The notes beneath the pieces are model-generated. The model searched no databases. It was not told the DNA's origin and worked only from the letters and a program-made list of their open reading frames with translations. DNA of 64,000 nucleotides from Deinococcus gobiensis I-0 (GTDB lineage: Bacteria > Deinococcota > Deinococci > Deinococcales > Deinococcaceae). The position numbers were made by a program, and so were the translations under genes. Where the stretch lies: NCBI RefSeq assembly GCF_000252445.1, contig NC_017791.1, forward strand, positions 124,001-188,000, in the 5' to 3' direction. This document shows, one piece after another, positions 51,393 to 59,580 of the stretch (position 1 is the stretch's first letter; each line of letters begins with the position of its first letter).

Positions 51393-54119
51393 TCATAGCG
51401 TGAGATAGGGCGCGAGTTCTGGATCCACCTGAAGCAGCTGGGCCCAGGCGACGCGCGCGTCCACGGGATGGGTCGTGGCCCAGATGCCGATGCGCCGCGA
51501 GAGTACCTCGCGCGCATGAGTCCGCATCTCCAGCAGGAATGTGCCCCGGCGTTCGCCTGTATCCTCCACCGGCCGGCTCAGCATGCCTTTCCCCGCATGA
51601 CCGTAGACCGGACTGCGGTACATCAGGCTGAGTTGATCGAGAGCGGCAGTCTCCAGTTCGAAGACATCCAGGGTCACGTCCCACTGCGCGAGGCTGAGGG
51701 TCCCGCGCGAGCCGGTCACGGTGTCGACGCAACCCGTCGCGGTGTCGAGCGCCTGACGGACGCGGTGGTACTGCATGCGGAGGGTGGAACTCCCAGGTCG
51801 GCTCCCCAGGCCATAGGCGTCCTCATCGCTCAGCGAGAGGCGGCCACTGCGCCAGGCGAGGGCCAGCAAGGTCACCAGCGTGGCTGGGGTGCTGTTGACG
51901 GCGTGGCCATTGGCGAAGACGTACGGCACGTCCCGCAGGGCCATGATCTCCAGCTTGTAGATCGGTTCGCCCAGACCGGGCGGAAGCGTGACCTGAAGGC
52001 GCTCGGCATAGGACAGGATGACGCCTGGGCCCACCCGGTTGCGCAGGTCGACCAGCTCGTACTCACGCGCGGGATTGCGCAGATCGGTCTTGTAGGCCAG
52101 GACCGCGAGGACCGCGCGGACCTCCGCGGGGCTGTCGTGGGTTTCGCCGACCTGGGGCATCTTCTTGCGCAGGTGGAGGAACGCCAGTTCCAGTTGTTGC
52201 ATGGCCCGCATCATGGTGGCATCGGAGCCGTGCCGGGCACGGATCTGCTGGAAGCGGAAGTCGCCCTGCGCGCCGCCGATGAGGGCCGCGATGATGAGCA
52301 GGTAGATGCTGGCTTCCTTGTTGGCCGTGGTGTTGGACATCTGCTGGGCGAGGATCTGGGCGCGCTGGGCATAGGCGTTGACGCGGTCGAGCTTGCCGGA
52401 CCGGAGGGCGAGCCGGGCTTGTGCCAACGTGACATGCAGGGCGGGCTCGGGCTCCTGGGGAATGAGGTGCTCGGCATGAAGGAACAGGGCCTCGGCGGTG
52501 GGCTGCTGGCCGTCGTCGGCGTAGTAGGCCGCGAGGAGGGTGAGGGCAACGACCTGATCGGGGCCTGGGGAGAGCGAGAGGGTCTGCTCCTTGGCGTGGA
52601 GGGCCGCGACGCGGGCGAGGTGGCGCTGTCCGCGCGCGCAGAGGCTCAGGACACGGGCAATGTGGGCGAGGGCGATACTGCCTGCGCTCTGGACCTGCAG
52701 CTGAGCGTCCAGGCTCGCCTCATGGATGACGCGGTCGGCGTCGTACTGGGCATCTTCCTTGAGGAAGGTGCGGCCGGCCTCGCGGGCACGGAGGGCGAGG
52801 GCGAGGGCCAGCTGGGAGCGCAAGCGGATGAGGTCTGCGGGGAGGACGGTCAGGCTGAGGGCCTCGCGGAGGTGGCGTGCGGCTTCAGGGATATTTCCTG
52901 TGCGCAGGCGGAATTGACCGAGGGTGGCGTGTGCGTCCGCGAGGGCGGTGCCGTGGCGCAGGACTTCACCGGCGAGGTTGAGCGCCTCGATGATTTCGCC
53001 GGCATCGAACAGGGCCCGGGCGTAGGGCAGCATGAGGGGGCTGCCCAGGGTCTCCTCGGCCATCAGGTGGCGCAGCTGGGGGAGCGCTGCGCGAATCTGC
53101 TCGGCGTTCTGCATGTAGGGGATGACATTCTCGAGCAGGTCCTTGGCCTTTGAGCTGTTCCCGGCGGCGATATAGGCATCGACAGCCTGGAGAGGCTGAT
53201 GATGCGCTTTCAGGACGCCGGCGAGATCCTGCTGTGCGCGGGCGTATTCGGTGGGTCGTTCGCGGAGTTGCTCGTAGAGGACGTCCTGCACGATGGGGTG
53301 TGGGGCGTAGGCACCTGTGCCGACTCGGGTCATGGGGATGCCGTACGTGCGGGCTTCGGTGAGCCAGTTGTCGCCGAGTTGGAGGGCGGTGTTGGCGGGA
53401 TCGTGGGTGCGCCAGGTGGAGAGCAGGGAGGCCCGGCGGAGGCGTGCGACGAAGGCTTCCGGCAGGACTTGAAGCAGCTCGCGGGCGACGGCCTCGGGTT
53501 CTTCGCCGAGCGCGAGGAGGGCGGCGGCCGCGGGCCAACCGGCGACGTGCTGGATCTGTTCTGGCGTCAGACCCATGGCTTCCATTTCCTGCTGGGTGAG
53601 GGCGAGGTCATCGTCCTTGAGCCGGAGGAGGCCAAATTTGCTTCGGAGCGAGAGGGCGGGGAATTGCTCCTCATCGGTCATGGCGAGGACGAAGCGGACC
53701 TGGGGGGGCGAGGAGACGATGACGTTGTCGCGCAGGAAGCGTCGGCCTTCGACGGTGAGGCGTTCGATCTCGTCGATCAGGAAGGTGAGTTTTGGGTAGG
53801 CCTGGAGGTCATGGCGGAGGGCCTGGGCGGCGCTGGCGGCGGTGAGGTGAGGGCGGAGCAGCTCGTAGGCCATTTGAGGCCTGGAAGCGGGCTGTTGTTG
53901 GGGTGCAGGGGGGAGCGCGCGGTGGAGGAGGAGGACAAGGCTCAGGGGGTCAGGGTCGGCATCGCTGAGGCGGACGAAAGCGGTCTGGATGTGGTCTTGG
54001 GCGTCGTAGAGGAGGCTGGTTTTGCCGTAGCCGTGGGCGGCGGTGAGGGTGATGAGGCGGGCGGGATGGGTGTGGAGTTGGGCGATGAGGGTGGGGCGGG
54101 CGGCGTGCATGGTTGTCAT
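51393..54119 (-). CDS. Large STAND-type ATPase transcriptional regulator (MalT/SARP-like)
   Basis: 908 aa. The N-terminal NTPase has a P-loop (AAHGYGKTSL, residues 27-36) and Walker B (LTFLIDEIERL, near 110-118). A long TPR-like helical array fills residues ~300-650, and the C-terminal ~250 residues (SLSDEDAYGLGSRPGSSTLR, MQYHRVRQALDTATG, then DVFELETAALDQL) look like a winged helix plus BTAD-like module. Such proteins are signal-activated transcription factors. It is the largest regulator on this replicon and is a candidate for binding the 19-bp element or the TTGTGACAA boxes next to its promoter; neither is shown. Confidence 0.8.
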   Translation of the reverse strand: MTTMHAARPTLIAQLHTHPARLITLTAAHGYGKTSLLYDAQDHIQTAFVRLSDADPDPLSLVLLLHRALPPAPQQQPASRPQMAYELLRPHLTAASAAQALRHDLQAYPKLTFLIDEIERLTVEGRRFLRDNVIVSSPPQVRFVLAMTDEEQFPALSLRSKFGLLRLKDDDLALTQQEMEAMGLTPEQIQHVAGWPAAAALLALGEEPEAVARELLQVLPEAFVARLRRASLLSTWRTHDPANTALQLGDNWLTEARTYGIPMTRVGTGAYAPHPIVQDVLYEQLRERPTEYARAQQDLAGVLKAHHQPLQAVDAYIAAGNSSKAKDLLENVIPYMQNAEQIRAALPQLRHLMAEETLGSPLMLPYARALFDAGEIIEALNLAGEVLRHGTALADAHATLGQFRLRTGNIPEAARHLREALSLTVLPADLIRLRSQLALALALRAREAGRTFLKEDAQYDADRVIHEASLDAQLQVQSAGSIALAHIARVLSLCARGQRHLARVAALHAKEQTLSLSPGPDQVVALTLLAAYYADDGQQPTAEALFLHAEHLIPQEPEPALHVTLAQARLALRSGKLDRVNAYAQRAQILAQQMSNTTANKEASIYLLIIAALIGGAQGDFRFQQIRARHGSDATMMRAMQQLELAFLHLRKKMPQVGETHDSPAEVRAVLAVLAYKTDLRNPAREYELVDLRNRVGPGVILSYAERLQVTLPPGLGEPIYKLEIMALRDVPYVFANGHAVNSTPATLVTLLALAWRSGRLSLSDEDAYGLGSRPGSSTLRMQYHRVRQALDTATGCVDTVTGSRGTLSLAQWDVTLDVFELETAALDQLSLMYRSPVYGHAGKGMLSRPVEDTGERRGTFLLEMRTHAREVLSRRIGIWATTHPVDARVAWAQLLQVDPELAPYLTL

Positions 54120-54442
54120 TCAGGAAGCTCCACGCTGGAGATGATGTGTCTTAGCTCATAAAGGTTAACTCGGCCTTAATGGTTAGCATTTGTCATAGAT
54201 TTACTGTCTTTTTTTCGTGTTCCGCATCACGTTCTACGTCAACTTCCTTGTGACAAGTGAGTAAAGTATTAGAAAAACTTGTGACAAAGTCGAAAAAGCA
54301 ACATAATCAGAAATAGATCATAATTTTAATAAAAGTCTATAAAATTTCGTCCTAGAGGGCAAACGATCTCTCTCATAAATTTCTCTCATTTGTCACAATT
54401 GGGGAAGTTGTCACCGTATGACCGTGTGCATAAGGTGTACAC
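54120..54442. promoter_or_regulatory. AT-rich divergent intergenic region with TTGTGACAA boxes
   Basis: 323 bp between the STAND regulator and the 54443 gene. It holds CTTGTGACAAG (54247), CTTGTGACAAAG (54278), TTGTCACAA (54390), TTGTCAC (54408) and a partial TTTGTCAT (54189). GTGTACAC, a palindrome, stands directly before the ATG at 54443. Likely shared operator for both genes; the AT content could also suit a second origin. Confidence 0.6.
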
Positions 54443-55801
54443 ATGACCGCAGGTGTCCTTGACCTCCTCCAGCAACGGCAATGTTGCCTGACCAGCAAGC
54501 AATTGCTGGCGGAGTTGCGTCAGCGCCTGCCTTTCGGGATGGCGCGCCTGCGTAAGGAACTGAATGCCCTCCTCGATGCGGGCCAGATCATGCGCGTCGC
54601 CCGGGATTACTACGTCGCGACACCCCACATCGAAACCGCCCGCCGGAAGCATCTCCAGGACCTTCAACGTGCGCTGGCTGATCGTCCGCAACGGTCCTGC
54701 ATGGCGCGCGTCCTGCTCGCGGCATTGGAATGGAACGCCCTGCTGCTGACCTGGGTGTGTGAAGGAGCGGAAGGCCTGGTCAAGGTCACCCGGTTCCGTC
54801 GTCGCGCCACGCTCTCCCTGCCCGAGGCAGTCACGACGCCCGCTCTGGAACACAACGAGGCGACGGCCCTTCAGGCACGTCTTCTCGAGTTGTTGGAGAA
54901 GGGGAAGCACCCGCTCACGACCCTCCCCTCCCTAAAGACAGGATTGGGCGTGTCTACCGACGCGATCAAAGCTGCAGCGAGTGTCCTGGAAGCTCAAGGG
55001 CTCGTGATCATCAAACAGGGCACGATCCCGATGATCGGTGTGGCGGCTCGCCACGCTCAGCAGAATCAGGATTACACCAGCCAGTATGGAAAACGGTTGG
55101 CGGGGGCGCCGGCCGTGGTGCAACCGACCTTGCTGCAAGGTGGCAGTGTCTCCGTCACCCCCGAGCCTGCGCCTGTGGTCGAGCCCGCACCTGTGGAAGC
55201 TCCCCCTGTGCCCGCTCCGGTCCGTCTGCCCCGTGTGGTGCCCCGTCCGGCGCGTCTGCCGCGTCGCCGTCCGACCCCGGCCCAGGTACCCGCGCGCCCG
55301 GCTGTGCAGGTCCGGCGTCCTGTGCGTGCCCCGCTCGCTCGTCTTGTCTCTCCTCGGCAGTGGCCGCCGCCTGAGCGGCCCTGTCTTGAGGTGACATCCT
55401 ATGAGCGAACCGAGCACCGTTCCGACCCTTTCACCTTTACCCAGTCCCGTGCCGGTCGCCGCGCCCACGCCCGTGCTGCCCGTCGCCCCTCCAGTCCCCC
55501 GCGCGCTTCGGCCATTGCCCGAGCAGCACCGCACCGCGAATCCGCTCGAGGCGCGCCGCGACGTGACGCCGACCGAGGCCCCCAGTGGTCCGTCGACACC
55601 GGCCGCCCCCAGCCCGAGTCAGGGCCCCGCATTACCGCAACAGGCCAGCGCGACTGCACCCAAGCGGGACCGCAACCGGTACCGCGTGACCGAGGACATC
55701 TACATCGTCCGCTTCGCGGGCGAGGTCACACTCCTGCATACCCGGGGGTACGGCAACGATCAGATGTCGGTCGGGCATTACCACACCATCCCGGCGGGTG
55801 A
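54443..55801 (+). CDS. Winged-helix-like protein with Pro-rich C-terminus; end uncertain
   Basis: The first ~200 residues look real: LLQQRQCCLTSKQLLAELRQ and ARLRKELNALLDAGQIMRVA (winged helix), then LLEKGKHPLTTLPSLKTGLG and SVLEAQGLVIIKQGTIPMIG (a second one). From residue ~235 it is Pro/Val/Arg-rich. After about 55390 the frame overlaps the next gene by 401 bp, and the translation (SYERTEHRSDPFTFTQSRAG) has the look of an out-of-frame reading, so the true end may be near 55394, where a TGA stands in the +1 frame. Unknown DNA-binding protein. Confidence 0.6.
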   Translation: MTAGVLDLLQQRQCCLTSKQLLAELRQRLPFGMARLRKELNALLDAGQIMRVARDYYVATPHIETARRKHLQDLQRALADRPQRSCMARVLLAALEWNALLLTWVCEGAEGLVKVTRFRRRATLSLPEAVTTPALEHNEATALQARLLELLEKGKHPLTTLPSLKTGLGVSTDAIKAAASVLEAQGLVIIKQGTIPMIGVAARHAQQNQDYTSQYGKRLAGAPAVVQPTLLQGGSVSVTPEPAPVVEPAPVEAPPVPAPVRLPRVVPRPARLPRRRPTPAQVPARPAVQVRRPVRAPLARLVSPRQWPPPERPCLEVTSYERTEHRSDPFTFTQSRAGRRAHARAARRPSSPPRASAIARAAPHRESARGAPRRDADRGPQWSVDTGRPQPESGPRITATGQRDCTQAGPQPVPRDRGHLHRPLRGRGHTPAYPGVRQRSDVGRALPHHPGG

Positions 55802-56489
55802 CACGTGGGCTCAGAACGCCCTGAGTGAGGCGGCACGCATGAGCCGCATCGGTGCGGCCATCCGCATCCACACCACCGAGCGCGACGTGACCGATCTCCT
55901 GCGCGATGTGCGCCGCGTGGACAGCAAAAATCCCCAGGCCCAAGACCTGCGTACGGAACTGCGCCGCCAGGACAAGGAACTGATTCCTGCTCGCCCGGAC
56001 CGCGAACCCCTGATCTGGCGCGAATTCATCAGCATGATCGGGAGTGGCAAGACCCCTCACATCAGCCCCCTGGTGACCTACCTGGTCAATACCTCGGCGT
56101 TGACCGACTTCGAGCACGTGTACTGCGGCGTGGTCATGATCGGCCGAGGCCAGATCCTGGTCCACACCGCCAAGACGAAAGGGGACGATCTGGTCGAGGC
56201 CGAGTTGGACATGATGTCCTGGGTTCTGGAGGCTGTGGGGGGCGGGGGCCGGGTCGACGTGCATCATTCGCAGGACGGTGCGCGACGGATCTGGGAGCAG
56301 GCGGACGTCCTCGCGCAGGAGAAGGGTGATGATGCCCTCGGGCATTCGGGCAGTCGTCTGCGGACGCTCGTGCGGGAGGCTGGCCGGCTGCGCACGCACA
56401 TTCAGCCTGCCCGGCGGCCCGTCCCGGAATACGACCGATTCGCACGTCTCGCGGTCGCCTCGGCCTACGCTGGGGACCACCTGCTGTGA
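55401..56489 (+). CDS. Hypothetical protein, 362 aa
   Basis: A Pro/Ala-rich N-terminal 90 residues, then a folded part: RYRVTEDIYIVRFAGEVTLL, MSVGHYHTIPAGDTWAQNAL, FISMIGSGKTPHISPLVTYL and DFEHVYCGVVMIGRGQILVH. No recognised family. GAGGTGA 7 nt before the ATG supports the start, even though it lies inside the open frame of the previous gene. Its TGA overlaps the next ATG (TGATG), so it belongs to a co-translated plasmid cluster leading to the primase. Confidence 0.7.
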   Translation: MSEPSTVPTLSPLPSPVPVAAPTPVLPVAPPVPRALRPLPEQHRTANPLEARRDVTPTEAPSGPSTPAAPSPSQGPALPQQASATAPKRDRNRYRVTEDIYIVRFAGEVTLLHTRGYGNDQMSVGHYHTIPAGDTWAQNALSEAARMSRIGAAIRIHTTERDVTDLLRDVRRVDSKNPQAQDLRTELRRQDKELIPARPDREPLIWREFISMIGSGKTPHISPLVTYLVNTSALTDFEHVYCGVVMIGRGQILVHTAKTKGDDLVEAELDMMSWVLEAVGGGGRVDVHHSQDGARRIWEQADVLAQEKGDDALGHSGSRLRTLVREAGRLRTHIQPARRPVPEYDRFARLAVASAYAGDHLL

Positions 56490-57334
56490 TGACCCTGACG
56501 GCCCTCCGTGCGAGCGGCGTGGTGGACGCGGCTGTCCTCGACCGGGTCGAGCAGGCCTCCGGTCAAGGGGGCAGCCTGATCAACCATCTGAGCCAGCAGC
56601 TCGGGCGACAGACCGAGGTGGTCTGGGCCGCCCTGACGGAGCACGTGGGCCGTTCCTGCTTCCCGACCCCCGCCAGTGTGGGCCCCGTCAACACCCGCCT
56701 GCTCTCCGTGCAGGATGCGACGGAGTACCTGCTCCTCCCACGCGTCGTGCAATTTCAGACGGTCCGTCTGCTGACCCCTGATCCCTTCACCCGCCTGGAG
56801 GATGTGCAGGCACTCGCCCCGCAACTGGTGAGGTGGGTGCCTGGAACACAGGTCATCCTGAAGCTGGATGTCGCGCCGCCAGCGGCGTGGCGGGAACTGT
56901 TCTCCCTGTGCTACCCCCAGGCCCACGCCCAGGCGCGCGATCCGGAAGACCTGGTGGCCTTGACAGCCCTTCTTCCCCGTCGTCTCCAAGCGACCCACAA
57001 GCCCACCGTGGAAGAGCGGGTGGATGCCATGGCGACCTTTCACCGCCTCCCCTACATCGATCCTGCTGTCACCCCACTCAAGCCGGCCGACTACACCCAT
57101 CTGCCCCTGGAGCCATTCCTCACGAAGCGGCTGCATCCGCACCATACGAACGAGCGCGGCCAACTGGTCGTCCTGGGCACCGCCCGCACATCAGAGGAAC
57201 TGGAACTCCTCCAGGCCAAGTTGCACCAGCTGAGTGAGGTGCTGCACCAGCCCATGACACTGGCCCTCTGCAGTACCCGCCGCCTGACGCCTCTCCTCAC
57301 CCCTCTTGTCCCGAAGGATGCTCCTCATGTCTGA
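56489..57334 (+). CDS. Protein with GspE/MshE N-domain-like repeats
   Basis: 281 aa. LDRVEQASGQGGSLINHLSQ and TEVVWAALTEHVGRSCF resemble the first half of a GspE/MshEN domain (helices before the ATPase), and PYIDPAVTPLKPADYTHLPL with HTNERGQLVVLGTARTSEEL the second half (the mature nucleotide-binding domain usually reads IxPxVxxLxPxxAxxxP). No ATPase core. This could be a c-di-GMP-binding or pilus-regulating adaptor, in view of the HD-GYP and PilB genes on the same replicon (inference). Confidence 0.6.
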   Translation: MTLTALRASGVVDAAVLDRVEQASGQGGSLINHLSQQLGRQTEVVWAALTEHVGRSCFPTPASVGPVNTRLLSVQDATEYLLLPRVVQFQTVRLLTPDPFTRLEDVQALAPQLVRWVPGTQVILKLDVAPPAAWRELFSLCYPQAHAQARDPEDLVALTALLPRRLQATHKPTVEERVDAMATFHRLPYIDPAVTPLKPADYTHLPLEPFLTKRLHPHHTNERGQLVVLGTARTSEELELLQAKLHQLSEVLHQPMTLALCSTRRLTPLLTPLVPKDAPHV

Positions 57335-57803
57335 AACCCTGACCCTCGCCGAAATCCGCTCCCGTCTCGTGCCCGAACTGCACGGCACCCTCCTGAACAT
57401 GCTGCGAGATGCAGATGCCAGGTCCATCATCGATGGGTTCTGGACCGATGAGGAAGGCGGTGGGAAGGGGTACACGATGATGGCCTCCCCGGAGCATCAA
57501 CGCTGGGCTCAGGAGGCCGAAGCCAAGCTCAAGGCGTGCTTTGCGATGAAAGCGACGGACACGATTCCGCTGCCTGCCGCGCTCATCGACAAGACGCTGC
57601 TGGAGGCGCTGCTGGTCAAACGCCGGGCCCATAGGGAAAAGCAGAGTCAACCCAAGACCCCTGCGACCCCAGATACGCCGAAAACGAACAGCAAGGGGAA
57701 GAAGGGTGGCGCGGCAGCCGCGGGAGCGGAAGCGCCGAACACGGCGTCTTCAGGGGACCCGGATCAGCACACCACGCCCGGCGGACATGACGCTGTTGCT
57801 TGA
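57327..57803 (+). CDS. Hypothetical protein, 158 aa
   Basis: Begins MSETLTLAEIRSRLVPELHG with AAGGATG upstream and an 8-bp overlap with the previous gene. A folded N-terminal ~105 residues is followed by a Lys/Pro/Thr/Ala-rich tail. Unrecognised; by position an accessory replication protein. The next gene starts 17 bp before its stop. Confidence 0.6.
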   Translation: MSETLTLAEIRSRLVPELHGTLLNMLRDADARSIIDGFWTDEEGGGKGYTMMASPEHQRWAQEAEAKLKACFAMKATDTIPLPAALIDKTLLEALLVKRRAHREKQSQPKTPATPDTPKTNSKGKKGGAAAAGAEAPNTASSGDPDQHTTPGGHDAVA

Positions 57804-58983
57804 GGAGGCCCTGGATTACCTGGGATGGGGCTGGAGCATCCTCCCCATCCACGCGGGGAACGAGCACGATAAGAACCCACATTCGTCCCTCCTGATCCGC
57901 ACGGGATACTTCCGCCGCGACGAGGAAGACAGGGTTCGAGCCACCTGGAAACCCCTCCAACTTCAGGCCCCGACCGTCGATCAGGTCACGCACTGGTTCC
58001 AGAGCAGCGGCGCGCAGGTGGGCGTCGCGCTTGTGACCGGTCAGATCAGCGGCCGAATCGTCATTGACTTTGATGGCGAAGAGGGGCGAGCGTTCGCGCA
58101 CGAGCTGGATGTGCGGCCGCACGTGCGCACTGGGGGCGGGTACCACTGGCATCTCCAGGCGCCGCCCTGGCCGACGCGCAATCTGGTCGGGAAGCAGCAT
58201 CCACACGCACCGGATTGTGTGGATGTGCGGGGAGACGGGGGCAACGCAGTGTTGCCCCCGACGTCTACCCGTAAGGGCCCCTACCTCTGGCTGCGCGATC
58301 CCCGTGATCCTGATCCCATTGAGGCTGTCCCCGAAGACCTCCGTGAGGCCTTGGGGTTGGTCCGGCCTGCGATGCCCTCCATGCCTACGGGGAGCTACAC
58401 GGGGCCTCTCCCCCAGGGGTCGAAGCGTTTTCCATCTCAGCGCATCCTGGACTGGGCGCTTGGGAAGGTCAACGCGGGTGGCGGCGGCCGCAACGATGTG
58501 GGCAACCAGCTGGCGTGGGCGCTCTACAACAACGGGTACGACGACGAGGAGGTCGCGCGGGTGGGGCACGCCTACGTGCAACTGGTGGGGCACCTGCACC
58601 TGCCGGCGTATACCTGGGCAGAATTCCAGGCCTCCCAGCGCAGTGCCAAGGCGGCTGACCGAGGTGAACCCTGGGGTCAGCCGGCCGCACCAGGCAGCAC
58701 GGGCGAGAAGAGGGCTCAGAGTCCTGCGCAGGCGCTCGAGGGGGTCTTCTCGACCCTGACCCCAGAGGACCAGGCGCGTGGGGCCTTCCTCCTCGCCTAC
58801 GCCTGGGCCAGCGAGCGCCGACCCTTGCCGGACACCGTGAAGTACCTGCGCCTGATCGGGCATGCGGGGGCCGCGCAGACCGCTCGTCAGGCCTACGAGG
58901 CGGCAGAACGCGGGCACGCCCAGACGGGCACGCTGGAGGGCTTCCTGGCGGCCCGGCAGGTGCGTCTCGGGCGGGGGGCTTGA
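57787..58983 (+). CDS. Prim-Pol type DNA primase/polymerase
   Basis: 398 aa. ALDYLGWGWSILPIHAGNEH is the usual N-terminus of bifunctional primase/polymerase N-domains (PF09250 type). IVIDFDGEEGRAFAHEL supplies the metal-binding DxD, VRTGGGYHWHLQAPPWP the sGGxH motif, and CVDVRGDGGNAVLPP the last motif. A helical C-terminal part follows (GRNDVGNQLAWALYNNGYDD) as in PriCT domains. No helicase is attached. The ATG at 57787 is chosen since upstream codons overlap the previous gene. Expected to prime plasmid replication. Confidence 0.9.
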   Translation: MTLLLEEALDYLGWGWSILPIHAGNEHDKNPHSSLLIRTGYFRRDEEDRVRATWKPLQLQAPTVDQVTHWFQSSGAQVGVALVTGQISGRIVIDFDGEEGRAFAHELDVRPHVRTGGGYHWHLQAPPWPTRNLVGKQHPHAPDCVDVRGDGGNAVLPPTSTRKGPYLWLRDPRDPDPIEAVPEDLREALGLVRPAMPSMPTGSYTGPLPQGSKRFPSQRILDWALGKVNAGGGGRNDVGNQLAWALYNNGYDDEEVARVGHAYVQLVGHLHLPAYTWAEFQASQRSAKAADRGEPWGQPAAPGSTGEKRAQSPAQALEGVFSTLTPEDQARGAFLLAYAWASERRPLPDTVKYLRLIGHAGAAQTARQAYEAAERGHAQTGTLEGFLAARQVRLGRGA

Positions 58984-59046
58984 CGTGGAGGGGGGTGACG
59001 TGACCAGAATGCCCACAGTAGTACCCCTCTGGTCTTCGGACCCTTT

Positions 59047-59094
59047 GAAAGTCGCTTCGGCGCTTTCCCTTTTGAGAGTCGCTTCGGCCCTCTC
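59047..59094 (+). repeat. Two tandem 21-nt hairpins with compensatory change
   Basis: Unit 1 (59047-59067) is GAAAG-TCGCTTCGGCG-CTTTC; unit 2 (59074-59094) is GAGAG-TCGCTTCGGCC-CTCTC. The loop region is kept while the stem changes A-T to G-C on both sides. Confidence 0.6.
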
Positions 59095-59101
59095 CCCCGT
59101 C

Positions 59102-59167
59102 ACAAAACCTGACCTCAACCCGCTTAGGGGACACCATCGAGTGTATGAGGTCAGGTTTTGTCTTTTT
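59102..59167 (+). terminator. Rho-independent terminator after the primase cluster
   Basis: ACAAAACCTGACCTCA (59102-59117) pairs perfectly with TGAGGTCAGGTTTTGT (59146-59161), followed by CTTTTTT. Confidence 0.85.
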
Positions 59168-59237
59168 TCGCCCGGAGGTCTCGTCAGAGGCCTCCAGGCC
59201 CCCGACGTGATCTCCCTTTCTCTCTCTGGAGGGTCAA

Positions 59238-59405
59238 ATGGTCATCACCGAGCATACGGGCGGGTTTCTCACCGGTTCATCCGTGCAGGACAACCTCACC
59301 CGACTCCGGCAGCAGGGCATCACCGGCATTGGCGGGTCCGTCCACCGACACCGACTGCACCTGTTCCCCGACTTCCAACGTCGGTTCGAGTCCTCGACCA
59401 AGTAA
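59238..59405 (+). CDS. Small protein, 55 aa
   Basis: A short ORF with a good ribosome site (GGAGGG, 59229-59234). It reads MVITEHTGGFLTGSSVQDNL and then a basic, His-rich C-terminus (HRHRLHLFPDFQRRFESSTK). It is placed between two terminators, which makes a separate transcript likely. Product unknown; the basic tail suggests nucleic-acid binding. Confidence 0.55.
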   Translation: MVITEHTGGFLTGSSVQDNLTRLRQQGITGIGGSVHRHRLHLFPDFQRRFESSTK

Positions 59406-59427
59406 ATCCTGTGGGTTGCGCTGAGCA

Positions 59428-59457
59428 GCCCCGGCATCGCCGAAAGCGTGCCGGGGC
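59428..59457 (+). terminator. Hairpin after the 55-aa gene
   Basis: GCCCCGGCA (59428-59436) pairs with TGCCGGGGC (59449-59457). Confidence 0.65.
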
Positions 59458-59556
59458 CCCCCCAGCGCGCACTCCGCTTCGTAGATCGTCCAGCGTCCTT
59501 CCGCCTCTCACAGTCGGAGGCTCACGCCACGACACGAAGTCCACCCCCCGGGTGGC

Positions 59557-59571
59557 AAGGAGTACACCATA
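59557..59571 (+). promoter_or_regulatory. ssb Shine-Dalgarno aimed at an ATA codon
   Basis: AAGGAG (59557-59562) is 6 nt from ATA (59569), which is in frame as ATA-GCA-CGA-GGC-ATG, i.e. (M)ARGM. It is 18 nt from the ATG at 59581, too far to serve it. Confidence 0.6.
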
Positions 59572-59580
59572 GCACGAGGC

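Noticed and set aside
57070..57087. GTCACCCCACTCAAG inside the 56489 gene
   Set aside because: Core differs after nine bases and lies in the middle of a coding region.
59370..59405. tRNA-like 3' end GGTTCGAGTCCTCGACCA
   Set aside because: No proper 5-bp T-stem and no D-arm or acceptor partner upstream; it is inside a small ORF with a good ribosome site.
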